Assembly (NCBI GenBank): GCA_949286725.1
Contig: CASECZ010000006.1
Span: 62,001 to 126,000 of the forward strand
Length of the DNA stretch: 64,000 nucleotides
Direction of reading: 5' to 3'
Source of the DNA: an uncultured Clostridia bacterium
GTDB taxonomy: Bacteria > Bacillota > Clostridia > Christensenellales > CAG-917
The first letter of the stretch is position 1; every line of letters begins with the position of its first letter. Below are positions 29,789-38,481 of this stretch, piece by piece. The position numbers and the translations under genes are program-made. The notes under the pieces were generated by a model. That model searched no databases. It saw only the letters and a program-made list of their open reading frames with translations, and was not told the DNA's origin.

Positions 29789-30808
29789 ATGAAAGAACGA
29801 ATCGACAGCATCAAAACTTCCGCGTTGCAGGCGATTGCCGAAGCGGAAGGGTCGGCGGCACTCAACGACGTTCGCGTGCGTTTTCTCGGCAAAAACGGCG
29901 AGATGACCGCGCTTATGAAGTTGCTCGGCACCGTTTCCAAAGAGGAACGCCCCGCAATGGGCAAGGCGTTGAACGACGTCCGCGTGGAAATCGAGACGGC
30001 ACTCGACGCCAAAATAGCCGAAACCGCAGAACGTGAAAAACAAATGAGACTGAAAGCCGAAGCCGTTGACGTGACTTTGCCCGGTCGGGCGGTCAAAGCG
30101 GGCACGCTTCACCCCCTCACTCAGGTCAGGGAAGACATACTCAAAGTTTTCCTCGGTATGGGGTTCAGCGTGGCGGAAGGTCCCGAAATCGAAAGCGACC
30201 TGTTCAACTTCCAGCTGCTCAACGTGCCGAAGGACCATCCCGCACGCGATATGCAGGATACCTTCTACGTCAACGAAAATATCGTGTTGCGTACGCATAC
30301 TTCGCCTATGCAGGCGCGTATTATGACCACTCAACAGCCCCCCGTGCGCGTTGTCATTCCCGGCAGGGTTTACCGTTCGGACGACGACGCGTCGCACAGC
30401 CCGATTTTCCACCAGATAGAGGGTCTTGCGGTCGATAAGTATATCACGATGGGCGACCTCGAAGGCTGTTTGCAGACGTTTGCGGAGCAGCTTTTCGACA
30501 ATGACACGAAAATCCGTCTGCGTCCGTCGTATTTTCCTTTCACGGAACCCTCTGTCGAAGTCGACGTCACTTGCGCAATATGCCACGGCAAAGGTTGCAG
30601 GGTATGCAAGGGCACCGGTTGGGTGGAAATCCTCGGCGCGGGCATAGTCAATCCCGCCGTCCTCGATATGTGCGGCATAGACAGCAAACAGTACAGCGGG
30701 TTCGCTTTCGGGCTCGGTCTGGAAAGAATCGCGATGATTAAATACGGAATTCCCAACATCAAACTCTTCTACGAAAACGATGTCAGGTTCCTCAAACAGT
30801 TCAATTAG
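29789..30808 (+). CDS. pheS: Phenylalanine-tRNA ligase alpha subunit
   Basis: Class II synthetase subunit; with PheT forms the alpha2-beta2 enzyme charging tRNA-Phe. An N-terminal coiled coil (about 1-85) precedes the catalytic core: HPLTQVREDILKVFLGMGF, EGPEIESDLFNFQLLN, motif 2 RTHTSPMQARIM and FHQIEGLAVDK, motif 3 GFAFGLGLERIAMIKYGI. 339 aa. ATG 29789 follows ACGGAG. pheT is 12 bp downstream. Confidence 0.97.
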   Translation: MKERIDSIKTSALQAIAEAEGSAALNDVRVRFLGKNGEMTALMKLLGTVSKEERPAMGKALNDVRVEIETALDAKIAETAEREKQMRLKAEAVDVTLPGRAVKAGTLHPLTQVREDILKVFLGMGFSVAEGPEIESDLFNFQLLNVPKDHPARDMQDTFYVNENIVLRTHTSPMQARIMTTQQPPVRVVIPGRVYRSDDDASHSPIFHQIEGLAVDKYITMGDLEGCLQTFAEQLFDNDTKIRLRPSYFPFTEPSVEVDVTCAICHGKGCRVCKGTGWVEILGAGIVNPAVLDMCGIDSKQYSGFAFGLGLERIAMIKYGIPNIKLFYENDVRFLKQFN

Positions 30809-30820
30809 GAGGGAAGAGAG

Positions 30821-33217
30821 ATGTTAGCACCGATTTCATGGCTCAAAGATTACGTAGACATTACCGTTTCTCCCGAAACTCTGGCGCGCAAACTCGTTGC
30901 GATAGGGTTCGAGGTGGAGGACATAATTTATCAATCCAAAAAAGTGAACAAAGTCGTCGTCGGCAAAATCCTTTCGGTGGAAAAGCACCCCAACGCCGAC
31001 AGACTGCGCGTTACCAAAACCGATATCGGTTCCAAAGTGTTGCAGATAGTCACCAACGTACCCGTGGAAGGCGGCGAAACGGTCGCGGTCGCGCTGGACG
31101 GAGCGGTGCTTGCCGACGGACACACCATAAAGCGCGGCGAACTGCGCGGAGTGCTGTCCGAAGGTATGTTTTGCGGACTGGAAGAAGTGGGTCTTACCGT
31201 CGATGACGTCGAAGGGCAAAAACAGGGCGATATCCTGCGCTTTGCGGAAGGTACGAAACTCGGTATAAACGCGCTGGTTGCGCTCGGTTACGACGACGTC
31301 GTACTGGACGTTGCCGTGACTGCGAACCGTCCCGATTGCAACAGCATTTACAAGCTGGCAAAGGAAGTTGCCGTCGCGCTCAAAAAGGATTGCCGCGAAC
31401 CCGAAATTCACTTCGAAACCAAAGGCGCGAACGTTGCGGATATGGTGTCCGTACGCGTCGACAACCCCGAACTTTGCCCCAGATATATGGCGGGCGGCGT
31501 GCGCAACGTAAAGATTTTCCCGTCCTCGCAGAAGATAAAATCCCGTTTGCGCGCGGTCGGTATCCGTCCCATAAACAATATCGTCGACATCACAAACTAC
31601 GTGCTTATCGAAATCGGGCAGCCCATGCACGCGTTCGATTTGCGCAATCTCGGCAACCGTTCGATTATCGTGCGTACGGCGAAAGACGGCGAAACCATCG
31701 TAACCCTGGACGGCAAGAAAAACGAGCTCAAACCCTCTATGCTCGCAATATGCGACGCCAACGGACCCGTTGCGGTTGCAGGGGTTATGGGCGGCGAATT
31801 CAGCGGAATTCAGGACGATACGACGCAGATTATTTTCGAGTCGGCAAAATTCGCAAGAGACAGTATCCGCCGTACTTCCCGCGCGTTGAACCTTCGTTCC
31901 GACAGTTCGGCGCGTTACGAAAAGGGCATTGACTTCGCCTCGCAGGAATACGGTCTAAAACGCGCGCTTACGCTCATTTACGAGAGCGGCAGCGGCGATA
32001 TAGCCGAAGGAGTAATCGACGTCTGCGTGGGTTACGAAAAGGACAGAAAAATTCCGTTCACGGTATCGCAAATCGAAAATATACTCGGTTGCAAAGTTCC
32101 CGTTGCGGCGCTGAAATCCATTCTCGCACGATTGGGTATTCCCGTGACGAAAGAGGGCAAACAGTGGGTTGCGGACGTTCCCGACGCGCGCGACGACATC
32201 GTCGGCGTCAACGACCTTGCGGAAGAATTCATTCGTGTGTACGGTTACGACCACGTAGAACCCACGCTGTTTGCGTATTCCTCGCTGACTAAAGGCGGCA
32301 AACCCGCGGCAATCGAATTCCGCGACAAGGTCAAGAATAAACTCGCGGCGCTCGGGCTCAACGAGTGCGTGACGTATTCCTTCACGTCACCCACTTTTGC
32401 CGACAAACTGCAAATTCCCGCGGACAGCGAACTTCGCCGTACGGTGGAAATAATCAATCCTTTGGGAGAGGCGATGAGCGTTATGCGTACGGTGCTTTCG
32501 CACAGTATGCTCGAAGTGCTGTCGTACAACCTCGCGCACTTCAACCGCGCCGCGTCGCTGTTCGAAGTCGCAAAAGTTTACATTCCCGAAAGTCTGCCTC
32601 TCGTCGACCTGCCGTCCGAGCGTGAATGCCTCGTCGTCGGTATGTACGGCGAAAGCGTTGATTTCTTTGAAATCAAAGGTATACTGGAAGGGCTTTTCTC
32701 CACGCTCGGAATAGACGCGGAATATACCGCGGACGGCGCGCCCGCGTTCCTGCACCCCGGCAGAAGCGCGACGGTGTACGCAAACGGTGCGAAAGTCGGT
32801 TTCGTCGGTGAGGTTCACCCCGACACCGCTGCATTGTACGACGTGGACGACACCCGTCTTTATGTTGCCGAACTGGATATGGACGCATTGTGCGGTATAT
32901 GCTGTGACGTGCATTCCTTCGAGGCTTTCTCCAAGTATCCACCCGTCGAACGCGACCTTGCAGTCGTGGTTGACGACAGCGTTCTTGCGGGCGATATGGT
33001 CAAAGCCGTGCGCGAAGCGCGCATTGCCGATTTGCGCAGTGCGGAAGTATTCGACATCTATCGCAGCGCACAGATAGGCGAGGGAAAGAAGAGCGTCGCG
33101 ATGAACTTCACTTTCTCGTCCGCGGAGAGGACGCTCACCGACGACGAAGTCGCGGCGTCCATGAAGAAAATTCTTTCCGCGCTGAAAAAGAAAGTCGGCG
33201 CAAAGATAAGAGTATAA
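30821..33217 (+). CDS. pheT: Phenylalanine-tRNA ligase beta subunit
   Basis: Editing and tRNA-binding subunit. An OB-fold tRNA-binding domain (about 38-150, VVGKILSVEKHPNADRLRV) is followed by B3/B4 editing (VDITNYVLIEIGQPMHAFD near 255), the B5 domain, the pseudo-catalytic core (VTYSFTSPTFADKLQIP) and a C-terminal FDX-ACB domain (FSKYPPVERDLAVVVDD onward). 798 aa is standard. GGAGGG precedes the ATG. Confidence 0.97.
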   Translation: MLAPISWLKDYVDITVSPETLARKLVAIGFEVEDIIYQSKKVNKVVVGKILSVEKHPNADRLRVTKTDIGSKVLQIVTNVPVEGGETVAVALDGAVLADGHTIKRGELRGVLSEGMFCGLEEVGLTVDDVEGQKQGDILRFAEGTKLGINALVALGYDDVVLDVAVTANRPDCNSIYKLAKEVAVALKKDCREPEIHFETKGANVADMVSVRVDNPELCPRYMAGGVRNVKIFPSSQKIKSRLRAVGIRPINNIVDITNYVLIEIGQPMHAFDLRNLGNRSIIVRTAKDGETIVTLDGKKNELKPSMLAICDANGPVAVAGVMGGEFSGIQDDTTQIIFESAKFARDSIRRTSRALNLRSDSSARYEKGIDFASQEYGLKRALTLIYESGSGDIAEGVIDVCVGYEKDRKIPFTVSQIENILGCKVPVAALKSILARLGIPVTKEGKQWVADVPDARDDIVGVNDLAEEFIRVYGYDHVEPTLFAYSSLTKGGKPAAIEFRDKVKNKLAALGLNECVTYSFTSPTFADKLQIPADSELRRTVEIINPLGEAMSVMRTVLSHSMLEVLSYNLAHFNRAASLFEVAKVYIPESLPLVDLPSERECLVVGMYGESVDFFEIKGILEGLFSTLGIDAEYTADGAPAFLHPGRSATVYANGAKVGFVGEVHPDTAALYDVDDTRLYVAELDMDALCGICCDVHSFEAFSKYPPVERDLAVVVDDSVLAGDMVKAVREARIADLRSAEVFDIYRSAQIGEGKKSVAMNFTFSSAERTLTDDEVAASMKKILSALKKKVGAKIRV

Positions 33218-33224
33218 ACCCGTT

Positions 33225-35273
33225 ATGTTCGACGCAAAGAGTCTGAAAACGCTGGAATACGGCAAAATCCTCGAAATGCTGGCACAGTTTGCCCAGTCCG
33301 AGAGCGGAAAGGAGCGTGCGCTCGCGCACGTGCCTTTCACCTCGCTCGAAGAGTGCCGCCACGCGTTGGATATGACGTCGGAAGCGGACAGAGTGCTGTT
33401 CGACTTTTCCGTCAATCCCTCTTTTGCCGTTGACGACATCAAGGAAATCCTCGTTAAAGCCGAAAAGGGCGCCGTGCTCGCCATTCCCGAACTGCTCAAA
33501 GTCGGGCGCGCGTTGCGCGTGGCGCGCAGATTGTCCAAAGCGATTTCTACCGTTACCGAAATTGCGGGACTTTCGGAAATGGCGTCGCGTCTTTATTTCG
33601 AAGAGGAACTGGAAAAGAGCATTTTCGACGCGTTCATCTCCGAAACGGAAGTCGCCGACAACGCCACGCCCGAACTCAAAGCCATACGTCAGCGCATACG
33701 CAGACTGGGCGAAGGCGTCAAGACGAAACTGCAGACGTTCATAACGTCGCCCGCGTATCACAAGTATTTGCAGGACAGCATAGTTACCGTGCGCGGCGAC
33801 AGATACGTCATTCCCGTAAAGAGCGAATTCAAAGGCGCGATAAGCGGACTGATTCACGACCAGTCGGCATCGGGAGCGACCCTGTACGTCGAGCCGATGC
33901 AGATTGTCGAACTCAACAACGAACTTAAAACCGAAAAACTCAACGAACAGGCGGAAATAGAGCGCATTTTGCGCAATTTCTCCATATCCGTCCGTGCCCA
34001 CGCCGACAGGCTGGGGTGGAGTTACGAAGTCATCGTGGATATGGACCTCATTTTCGCGCGGGCGCAACTCGCACACGCACAGAAAGCAGTCCGTCCCGAC
34101 CTCAACGCAGAGGGCGAACTGTATATCCGCGAGGGCAGACACCCGCTCATCGACCCGAAAAAGGTCGTCCCGCTTACGCTCGGAATGCATGCCGACGAAA
34201 AAATGCTTCTCATAACGGGTCCCAACACGGGCGGCAAAACGGTTACGCTCAAAATGGTGGGATTGTTCGTGCTGATGGCAATGTCAGGCTTCTATATTCC
34301 CGCAAAATCCGCGCAGATTTGCATTGTCGACGGCGTTTACAGCGATATCGGCGACGAACAGAGTATAGAACAGAGCCTTTCCACGTTTTCGGCGCACATC
34401 AAGAACATAATCGGCATTCTGGACACGCTTACCGACCGTTCGTTGGTGCTTTTCGACGAACTGGGCGCGGGCACCGACCCTGGCGAAGGCGCGGCACTTG
34501 CCGTCAGCATATGCGAGTACGTTATGCGCACGGGCGCGAAATCGCTCGTGACGTCGCATTTCAACGACCTCAAAGAATTCGCGCTCACCACCAAAGGTGT
34601 GGTGGCGGCGTCTATGGAGTTCGACAGCGTGACTTTCCGTCCCACGTTCAAACTCGTTATGGGCGCAATCGGCACGTCCAACGCGCTTGACATCGCAACG
34701 ACGCTCGGGCTCAACAAAGACATAGTCGCGGCGGCGAGAGGTAAAATATCCGCAGAGAAAAGGCAGTTCGACAGCGTGCTGTCCGCCGCCGAACAAACGC
34801 GCCGATACGCCGAAAAACTGGTGTCAGACGCGTCTTTGGACAGAGAAAAAGCGGCAAGCGCGTTGCGCGAAGCCGAAAATCAGAAACGCGTCATCGCCGA
34901 AAAGAGAGAGAAACTCGACGAGAGCATACGCCGCGAAACCAGGCAACTCATAGAAAACTCCGTCGAAGAGGCGGATGAAATCCTCGAAGAACTGCGAGAA
35001 ATGCTCAACAAGGAAGTCGTTGAGGACAAGGATATCTTTGCCGCGCGGGCGTTGAAACGCAAGTTGCAGAATATGACGGCGCGTTACGACAAGGAGAGCG
35101 TCGTCGAAGACGAGCGCGACGATACGCCGCTCAAAGACGGCGACCCCGTGTGGGTGAAATCGTTGTCGCGGCGCGGAATACTCGTCAAACGCAATTCCCG
35201 CAACGAAGCCGATGTTGCCTTTGGCAAACTCACCGTCAAAGTCAAAGAGGGGGACTATTACAAGGTAAAATGA
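33225..35273 (+). CDS. mutS2: MutS2-type ATPase lacking the Smr domain
   Basis: MutS2 proteins bind branched DNA or collided ribosomes. The clamp and lever domains (SGLIHDQSASGATLYVEP near 205) are followed by the ATPase: Walker A GPNTGGKTVTLK (near 332), Walker B LVLFDELGAGTDPGEGAAL (near 407), signature DEQSIEQSLSTFSAH. A coiled coil and a KOW-like segment (GDPVWVKSLSRRGIL... VKVKEGDYYKV) end the protein at 682 aa. Usual MutS2 is about 780 aa with a C-terminal Smr nuclease domain, which is absent. The stop overlaps the next gene. Confidence 0.92.
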   Translation: MFDAKSLKTLEYGKILEMLAQFAQSESGKERALAHVPFTSLEECRHALDMTSEADRVLFDFSVNPSFAVDDIKEILVKAEKGAVLAIPELLKVGRALRVARRLSKAISTVTEIAGLSEMASRLYFEEELEKSIFDAFISETEVADNATPELKAIRQRIRRLGEGVKTKLQTFITSPAYHKYLQDSIVTVRGDRYVIPVKSEFKGAISGLIHDQSASGATLYVEPMQIVELNNELKTEKLNEQAEIERILRNFSISVRAHADRLGWSYEVIVDMDLIFARAQLAHAQKAVRPDLNAEGELYIREGRHPLIDPKKVVPLTLGMHADEKMLLITGPNTGGKTVTLKMVGLFVLMAMSGFYIPAKSAQICIVDGVYSDIGDEQSIEQSLSTFSAHIKNIIGILDTLTDRSLVLFDELGAGTDPGEGAALAVSICEYVMRTGAKSLVTSHFNDLKEFALTTKGVVAASMEFDSVTFRPTFKLVMGAIGTSNALDIATTLGLNKDIVAAARGKISAEKRQFDSVLSAAEQTRRYAEKLVSDASLDREKAASALREAENQKRVIAEKREKLDESIRRETRQLIENSVEEADEILEELREMLNKEVVEDKDIFAARALKRKLQNMTARYDKESVVEDERDDTPLKDGDPVWVKSLSRRGILVKRNSRNEADVAFGKLTVKVKEGDYYKVK

Positions 35274-35785
35274 CAAATCAGTATGTGCAAACCGTAGACG
35301 TCGAACTGCGCAAGGGCGCGCGCCGCGACCAGATTGGCGGCATTGTTCTTCAACTGCTCGGAATAGGGCTTATTCTCGTTGCGGTGTTCGTCAGTTATTA
35401 CAGTTTTATCGCGGTGGGCATTTTGCTTGCGGCGGGAATTTATCTCACGCAGCGCTTTTACAGCACGGCAAAACAGTTCGAATACGATTTCAGCACGGAA
35501 AGACTTGTGATTTCCCGCACGAACATAGTAAACCGCCGCAAACGCATACTCGAAGTCGTGTTTCCCGACGTGACATCGTTCACCTATTTCAAGGACATAA
35601 TCATGGAGGACGACATCATCGCCACCGCAAACGCGCGCGACGAGGACGTCAAAACGATGACGTTCAGGGCGGACGGAAGGGAATTCAGACTGCTTTTCAG
35701 CCCTGACGATTATCTTTCCAAACTCATCGGCGACAGACTGCGCGGCAAAACCGACCGTGAGTCGAAAACGTCGCAAACCGCATAA
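35270..35785 (+). CDS. Membrane protein of unknown function
   Basis: 171 aa. Two hydrophobic segments (about 21-40 and 43-62) are followed by a soluble beta-rich domain (YDFSTERLVISRTNIVNRR, VVFPDVTSFTYFKD, MTFRADGREFRLLFSPDDY) that looks PH-like. ATG 35270 overlaps the mutS2 stop (ATGA). I do not recognise a named family; co-transcription with mutS2 is the only hint about its role. Confidence 0.75.
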   Translation: MTNQYVQTVDVELRKGARRDQIGGIVLQLLGIGLILVAVFVSYYSFIAVGILLAAGIYLTQRFYSTAKQFEYDFSTERLVISRTNIVNRRKRILEVVFPDVTSFTYFKDIIMEDDIIATANARDEDVKTMTFRADGREFRLLFSPDDYLSKLIGDRLRGKTDRESKTSQTA

Positions 35786-35796
35786 TTCAAACTCGG

Positions 35797-35829
35797 TTCG
35801 TCCGTAGGACGAAAACGCCGTCGGCGTTT
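35797..35829 (+). other. Two adjacent hairpins before the cysteine desulfurase
   Basis: TTCGTCC-GTA-GGACGAA (35797-35813) and AAACGCCG-T-CGGCGTTT (35813-35829), both perfect, end 2 nt before the GGAG ribosome-binding site. There is no T-run, so they look like mRNA structure rather than a terminator. Confidence 0.5.
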
Positions 35830-35838
35830 CGGAGACAA

Positions 35839-36975
35839 ATGATATATCTAGACAATGCGGCGACAACCCGCACTTATCCCGAAGCAAACGAAATTCTTTT
35901 CCGCGTAAACGACGCGGAATTTTACAATGCGTCCGCGCTTTATGCCGAGGCGGTAGACGTGGCGCGTTCCATTCGTCGCGCACGCGAGACCGTGTCGGAA
36001 GCGTTGCGCGCGGGTGACGGCGAAGTGTACTTCGTATCGGGAGGCACCGAAGCGGACAATACGGCACTGTTTTGCACACGTAAACCCAAAGGAAGCCGCA
36101 TAATCGTTTCCGCAGGGGAGCACGACGCAATAATAAACCCCGCAAGCGTGCTCAAAGAGCAGGGCTTTGACGTTGTCACGGCGCCGATAGACGGAAACGG
36201 AGCGGTCAACGTGGAGGAATTCGCAAAACTTCTGACGCCCGAAACTTCTTTGGTGTCGATTATGCACGTCAGCAATCAGACGGGCGCAATCAACGATATC
36301 AAATCCTTGGTCGCTCTGACGCGAAAACGCGCTCCGAAAGCCGTATTTCACAGCGACGGCGTGCAGGCATTCGGCAAAATTCCCGTAAACCTCCGCGCAT
36401 TGGGCGTCGATTTGTATTCGGTGTCGGGCCACAAACTGCACGCGCCGAAAGGCATAGGTGCGTTATACGTTGCAAAAGGCGTGTCGGTACATCCTTTTGT
36501 CTACGGCGGAGGGCAGGAGAAAGGTTTTCGTTCGGGCACGGAGAATTCGGCGGTTATACTCGCGTTTGCCACAGCGGTAGAGCGGTGTATGAAAAATTTT
36601 GAGCTAAACTATTCTAAAAAACGCGAATATATAGAATACTTGGCGAAAATGCTCACAGAACGCTTGCCCGACACGGCAATAATCACCGACACGGGCGTTT
36701 CCGCGCCTCATATACTTACCGTCGCATTTTGCGGCGTGCGCGGCGAGGTGCTGTTGCACGCACTGGAAAAATACGGAATACTTGTCGGTATAGGTTCCGC
36801 TTGCAGTTCGCACAAAGAAAGCAGGTTCAAGACCCTATTGGGTCTTGACGAGGCGCACAAGGACGGCATTGTACGTTTCAGCGTGTCGGAGTTCAACGAC
36901 GTGAACGAAGTGGATTTCGTCGTCGACAAAATCTGCGAAAGCGTGGAATTGCTGAAAGGTTACGCGAGAAAATGA
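35839..36975 (+). CDS. Cysteine desulfurase (NifS/IscS-like)
   Basis: PLP enzyme that removes sulfur from cysteine. MIYLDNAATTRTYPEA is the N-terminal signature; SGGTEADNTALF binds PLP phosphate; VFHSDGVQAFGKI holds the Asp; the PLP Lys is in SVSGHKLHAPKG (near 199); the catalytic Cys is in GIGSACSSHKESR (near 320). 378 aa. thiI follows, so the most likely job is sulfur supply for tRNA 4-thiouridine and perhaps thiamine. Confidence 0.94.
   Translation: MIYLDNAATTRTYPEANEILFRVNDAEFYNASALYAEAVDVARSIRRARETVSEALRAGDGEVYFVSGGTEADNTALFCTRKPKGSRIIVSAGEHDAIINPASVLKEQGFDVVTAPIDGNGAVNVEEFAKLLTPETSLVSIMHVSNQTGAINDIKSLVALTRKRAPKAVFHSDGVQAFGKIPVNLRALGVDLYSVSGHKLHAPKGIGALYVAKGVSVHPFVYGGGQEKGFRSGTENSAVILAFATAVERCMKNFELNYSKKREYIEYLAKMLTERLPDTAIITDTGVSAPHILTVAFCGVRGEVLLHALEKYGILVGIGSACSSHKESRFKTLLGLDEAHKDGIVRFSVSEFNDVNEVDFVVDKICESVELLKGYARK
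36606..36640. repeat. 35-bp two-part motif, copy d (inside the cysteine desulfurase gene)
   Basis: AAACTATT-N17-ATAGAATACT. It differs from the consensus at two positions, is not palindromic, and codes for part of LNYSKKREYIEYLA. Confidence 0.45.
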
Positions 36976-37083
36976 CGCTATCCGCCTGACGATGCCTTAA
37001 AACAAGACAAATAACGAAACAAACACGCACTCGGACGTGAAAAAAGCGCAAATACGCAGTATGGTGCATATACGCAGGAGAAT

Positions 37084-38271
37084 ATGGAAAAAGTTGTTGT
37101 TATCAGATTCGGCGAAATATTTTTGAAGGGCAAAAACCGCGATTATTTCGAGTCTTTGCTCATTCGCAACATCAAACACGCCTTAAAAGGCGTGCAACAC
37201 ACGTTCTCGCGCTCGCAGGGACGCTATTTCGTGGAGAACTTCCTTCCCGACGACGAAACGGAAATCATCGACAGACTGCAAAAAGTCTTCGGTATTCATT
37301 CGCTTTCCGTTGCGGAAAAGGTCGCGACCCGTGCCGACGAGGATTTCCCCGAAATCAGGGCGTCGCTTGCCGACTGTGCGCAGAAAATCGCCTCGGAGCG
37401 CGCCGCTGGCAAGACCGACAAACTGAAATTCCGCGTTACGGTCAAGCGCGCGGACAAGAGTATTCCTATGACGAGTGCCGAAATCGCCGCCGCTTTGGGC
37501 GGTACGGTGCTTCAAAAGGGTGTTTTCAAGGTCAATCTGAACGATTTCGACTGCGAGTTCAAGGTGGATATACGTGAAAACGGTTTTTCTTTCGTATACA
37601 CGGACGCCGTCGCAGGGGCGGGTGGCTTGCCCGTGGGGTGTTCGGGACGCGGTATGTTGTTGCTTTCGGGCGGTATTGACTCTCCCGTGGCGGCGTACAT
37701 GATGGCAAAACGCGGAATGACACTGTGTGCGGTGCATTTTTCTTCTCCGCCTTACACTTCGGAGCGCGCCAAGGAAAAAGTGGTGGAATTAAGAAATATC
37801 GCGGAAAAATACGCAGGCGAAATAAGGCTTTTCGTAGTGCCTTTCACGGATATACAGCTTGCCATACACCGCGAGTGTCCGTCCAACTTTATGATTACCA
37901 TTATGCGCCGCTTTATGATGCGCATAGCCTGTCGTCTTGCCGAAAAGTACGATTGTTCCGCACTGGTTACGGGCGAAAGCCTCGGTCAGGTTGCCTCTCA
38001 GACCGTGGAAAGCATGACTTGCACGGGCGCAACGGCGACTTTGCCCGTTTTCCGTCCTTTGATTGCCTTTGATAAGGACGAAATAATGGCGGTGGCAAAG
38101 AAAATCGGCACTTACGAAACCTCGATTTTGCCTTACGAGGATTGCTGCACGGTGTTTTTACCCAAAGCCCCCGCAATCAAACCCCACCTCAAAGCCGTCG
38201 AAAAAGCCGAAAGCGTGCTCGACGTCGAAGGTCTGATTGCCGCCGCGATGGAGAATATCGAGGAACTTTGA
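37084..38271 (+). CDS. thiI: tRNA 4-thiouridine synthase ThiI
   Basis: Thiolates U8 of tRNA and may feed thiamine thiazole synthesis. An N-terminal ferredoxin-like/THUMP region (about 1-165) precedes the PP-loop ATP-binding motif LLLSGGIDSPVAAYMMAKRG (near 196) and TGESLGQVASQTVESM; EDCCTVFLPKAP contains conserved Cys. 395 aa, without a C-terminal rhodanese domain, as usual in Firmicutes. AGGAG precedes the ATG. Pairs with the upstream cysteine desulfurase. Confidence 0.95.
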   Translation: MEKVVVIRFGEIFLKGKNRDYFESLLIRNIKHALKGVQHTFSRSQGRYFVENFLPDDETEIIDRLQKVFGIHSLSVAEKVATRADEDFPEIRASLADCAQKIASERAAGKTDKLKFRVTVKRADKSIPMTSAEIAAALGGTVLQKGVFKVNLNDFDCEFKVDIRENGFSFVYTDAVAGAGGLPVGCSGRGMLLLSGGIDSPVAAYMMAKRGMTLCAVHFSSPPYTSERAKEKVVELRNIAEKYAGEIRLFVVPFTDIQLAIHRECPSNFMITIMRRFMMRIACRLAEKYDCSALVTGESLGQVASQTVESMTCTGATATLPVFRPLIAFDKDEIMAVAKKIGTYETSILPYEDCCTVFLPKAPAIKPHLKAVEKAESVLDVEGLIAAAMENIEEL

Positions 38272-38350
38272 GCGTCGGCGGCGTTACGCCGACACGACAA
38301 TCCGCGCCGCAGACTTTCGGTCGGCGCGGACAGAAAGAACAGACGAAATT

Positions 38351-38378
38351 AAACCCGTAACTATGTTACGGGTTTTTT
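38351..38378 (+). terminator. Terminator after thiI
   Basis: Perfect stem ACCCGTAAC / GTTACGGGT, loop TAT, followed by TTTTT. It may also slow transcription coming from the convergent PBP gene. Confidence 0.9.
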
Positions 38379-38397
38379 CTTGTTGTTCGTATTCGCG

Positions 38398-38481
38398 TTA
38401 TGTTTTGTGGTCCTTTTTTTCGATTGCGTTGCCTGTGCAACCTACGCAGTTTCCGCAGTATGTCGCTTTGGTGTTTTTCAC
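38398..38481 (-). CDS. Possible 27-aa peptide with CxxCxxC motif
   Basis: GTG 38481 overlaps the PBP stop codon as GTGA. The frame reads MKNTKATYCGNCVGCTGN... and ends at 38398. The YCGNCVGCTGN cluster resembles a metal-binding knuckle. No Shine-Dalgarno is visible, so expression would depend on coupling to the PBP gene. Confidence 0.3.
   Translation of the reverse strand: MKNTKATYCGNCVGCTGNAIEKKDHKT

Noticed and set aside
36976..37083. Possible thiamine (TPP) riboswitch before thiI
   Set aside because: No TPP-box motifs and the space is too short.
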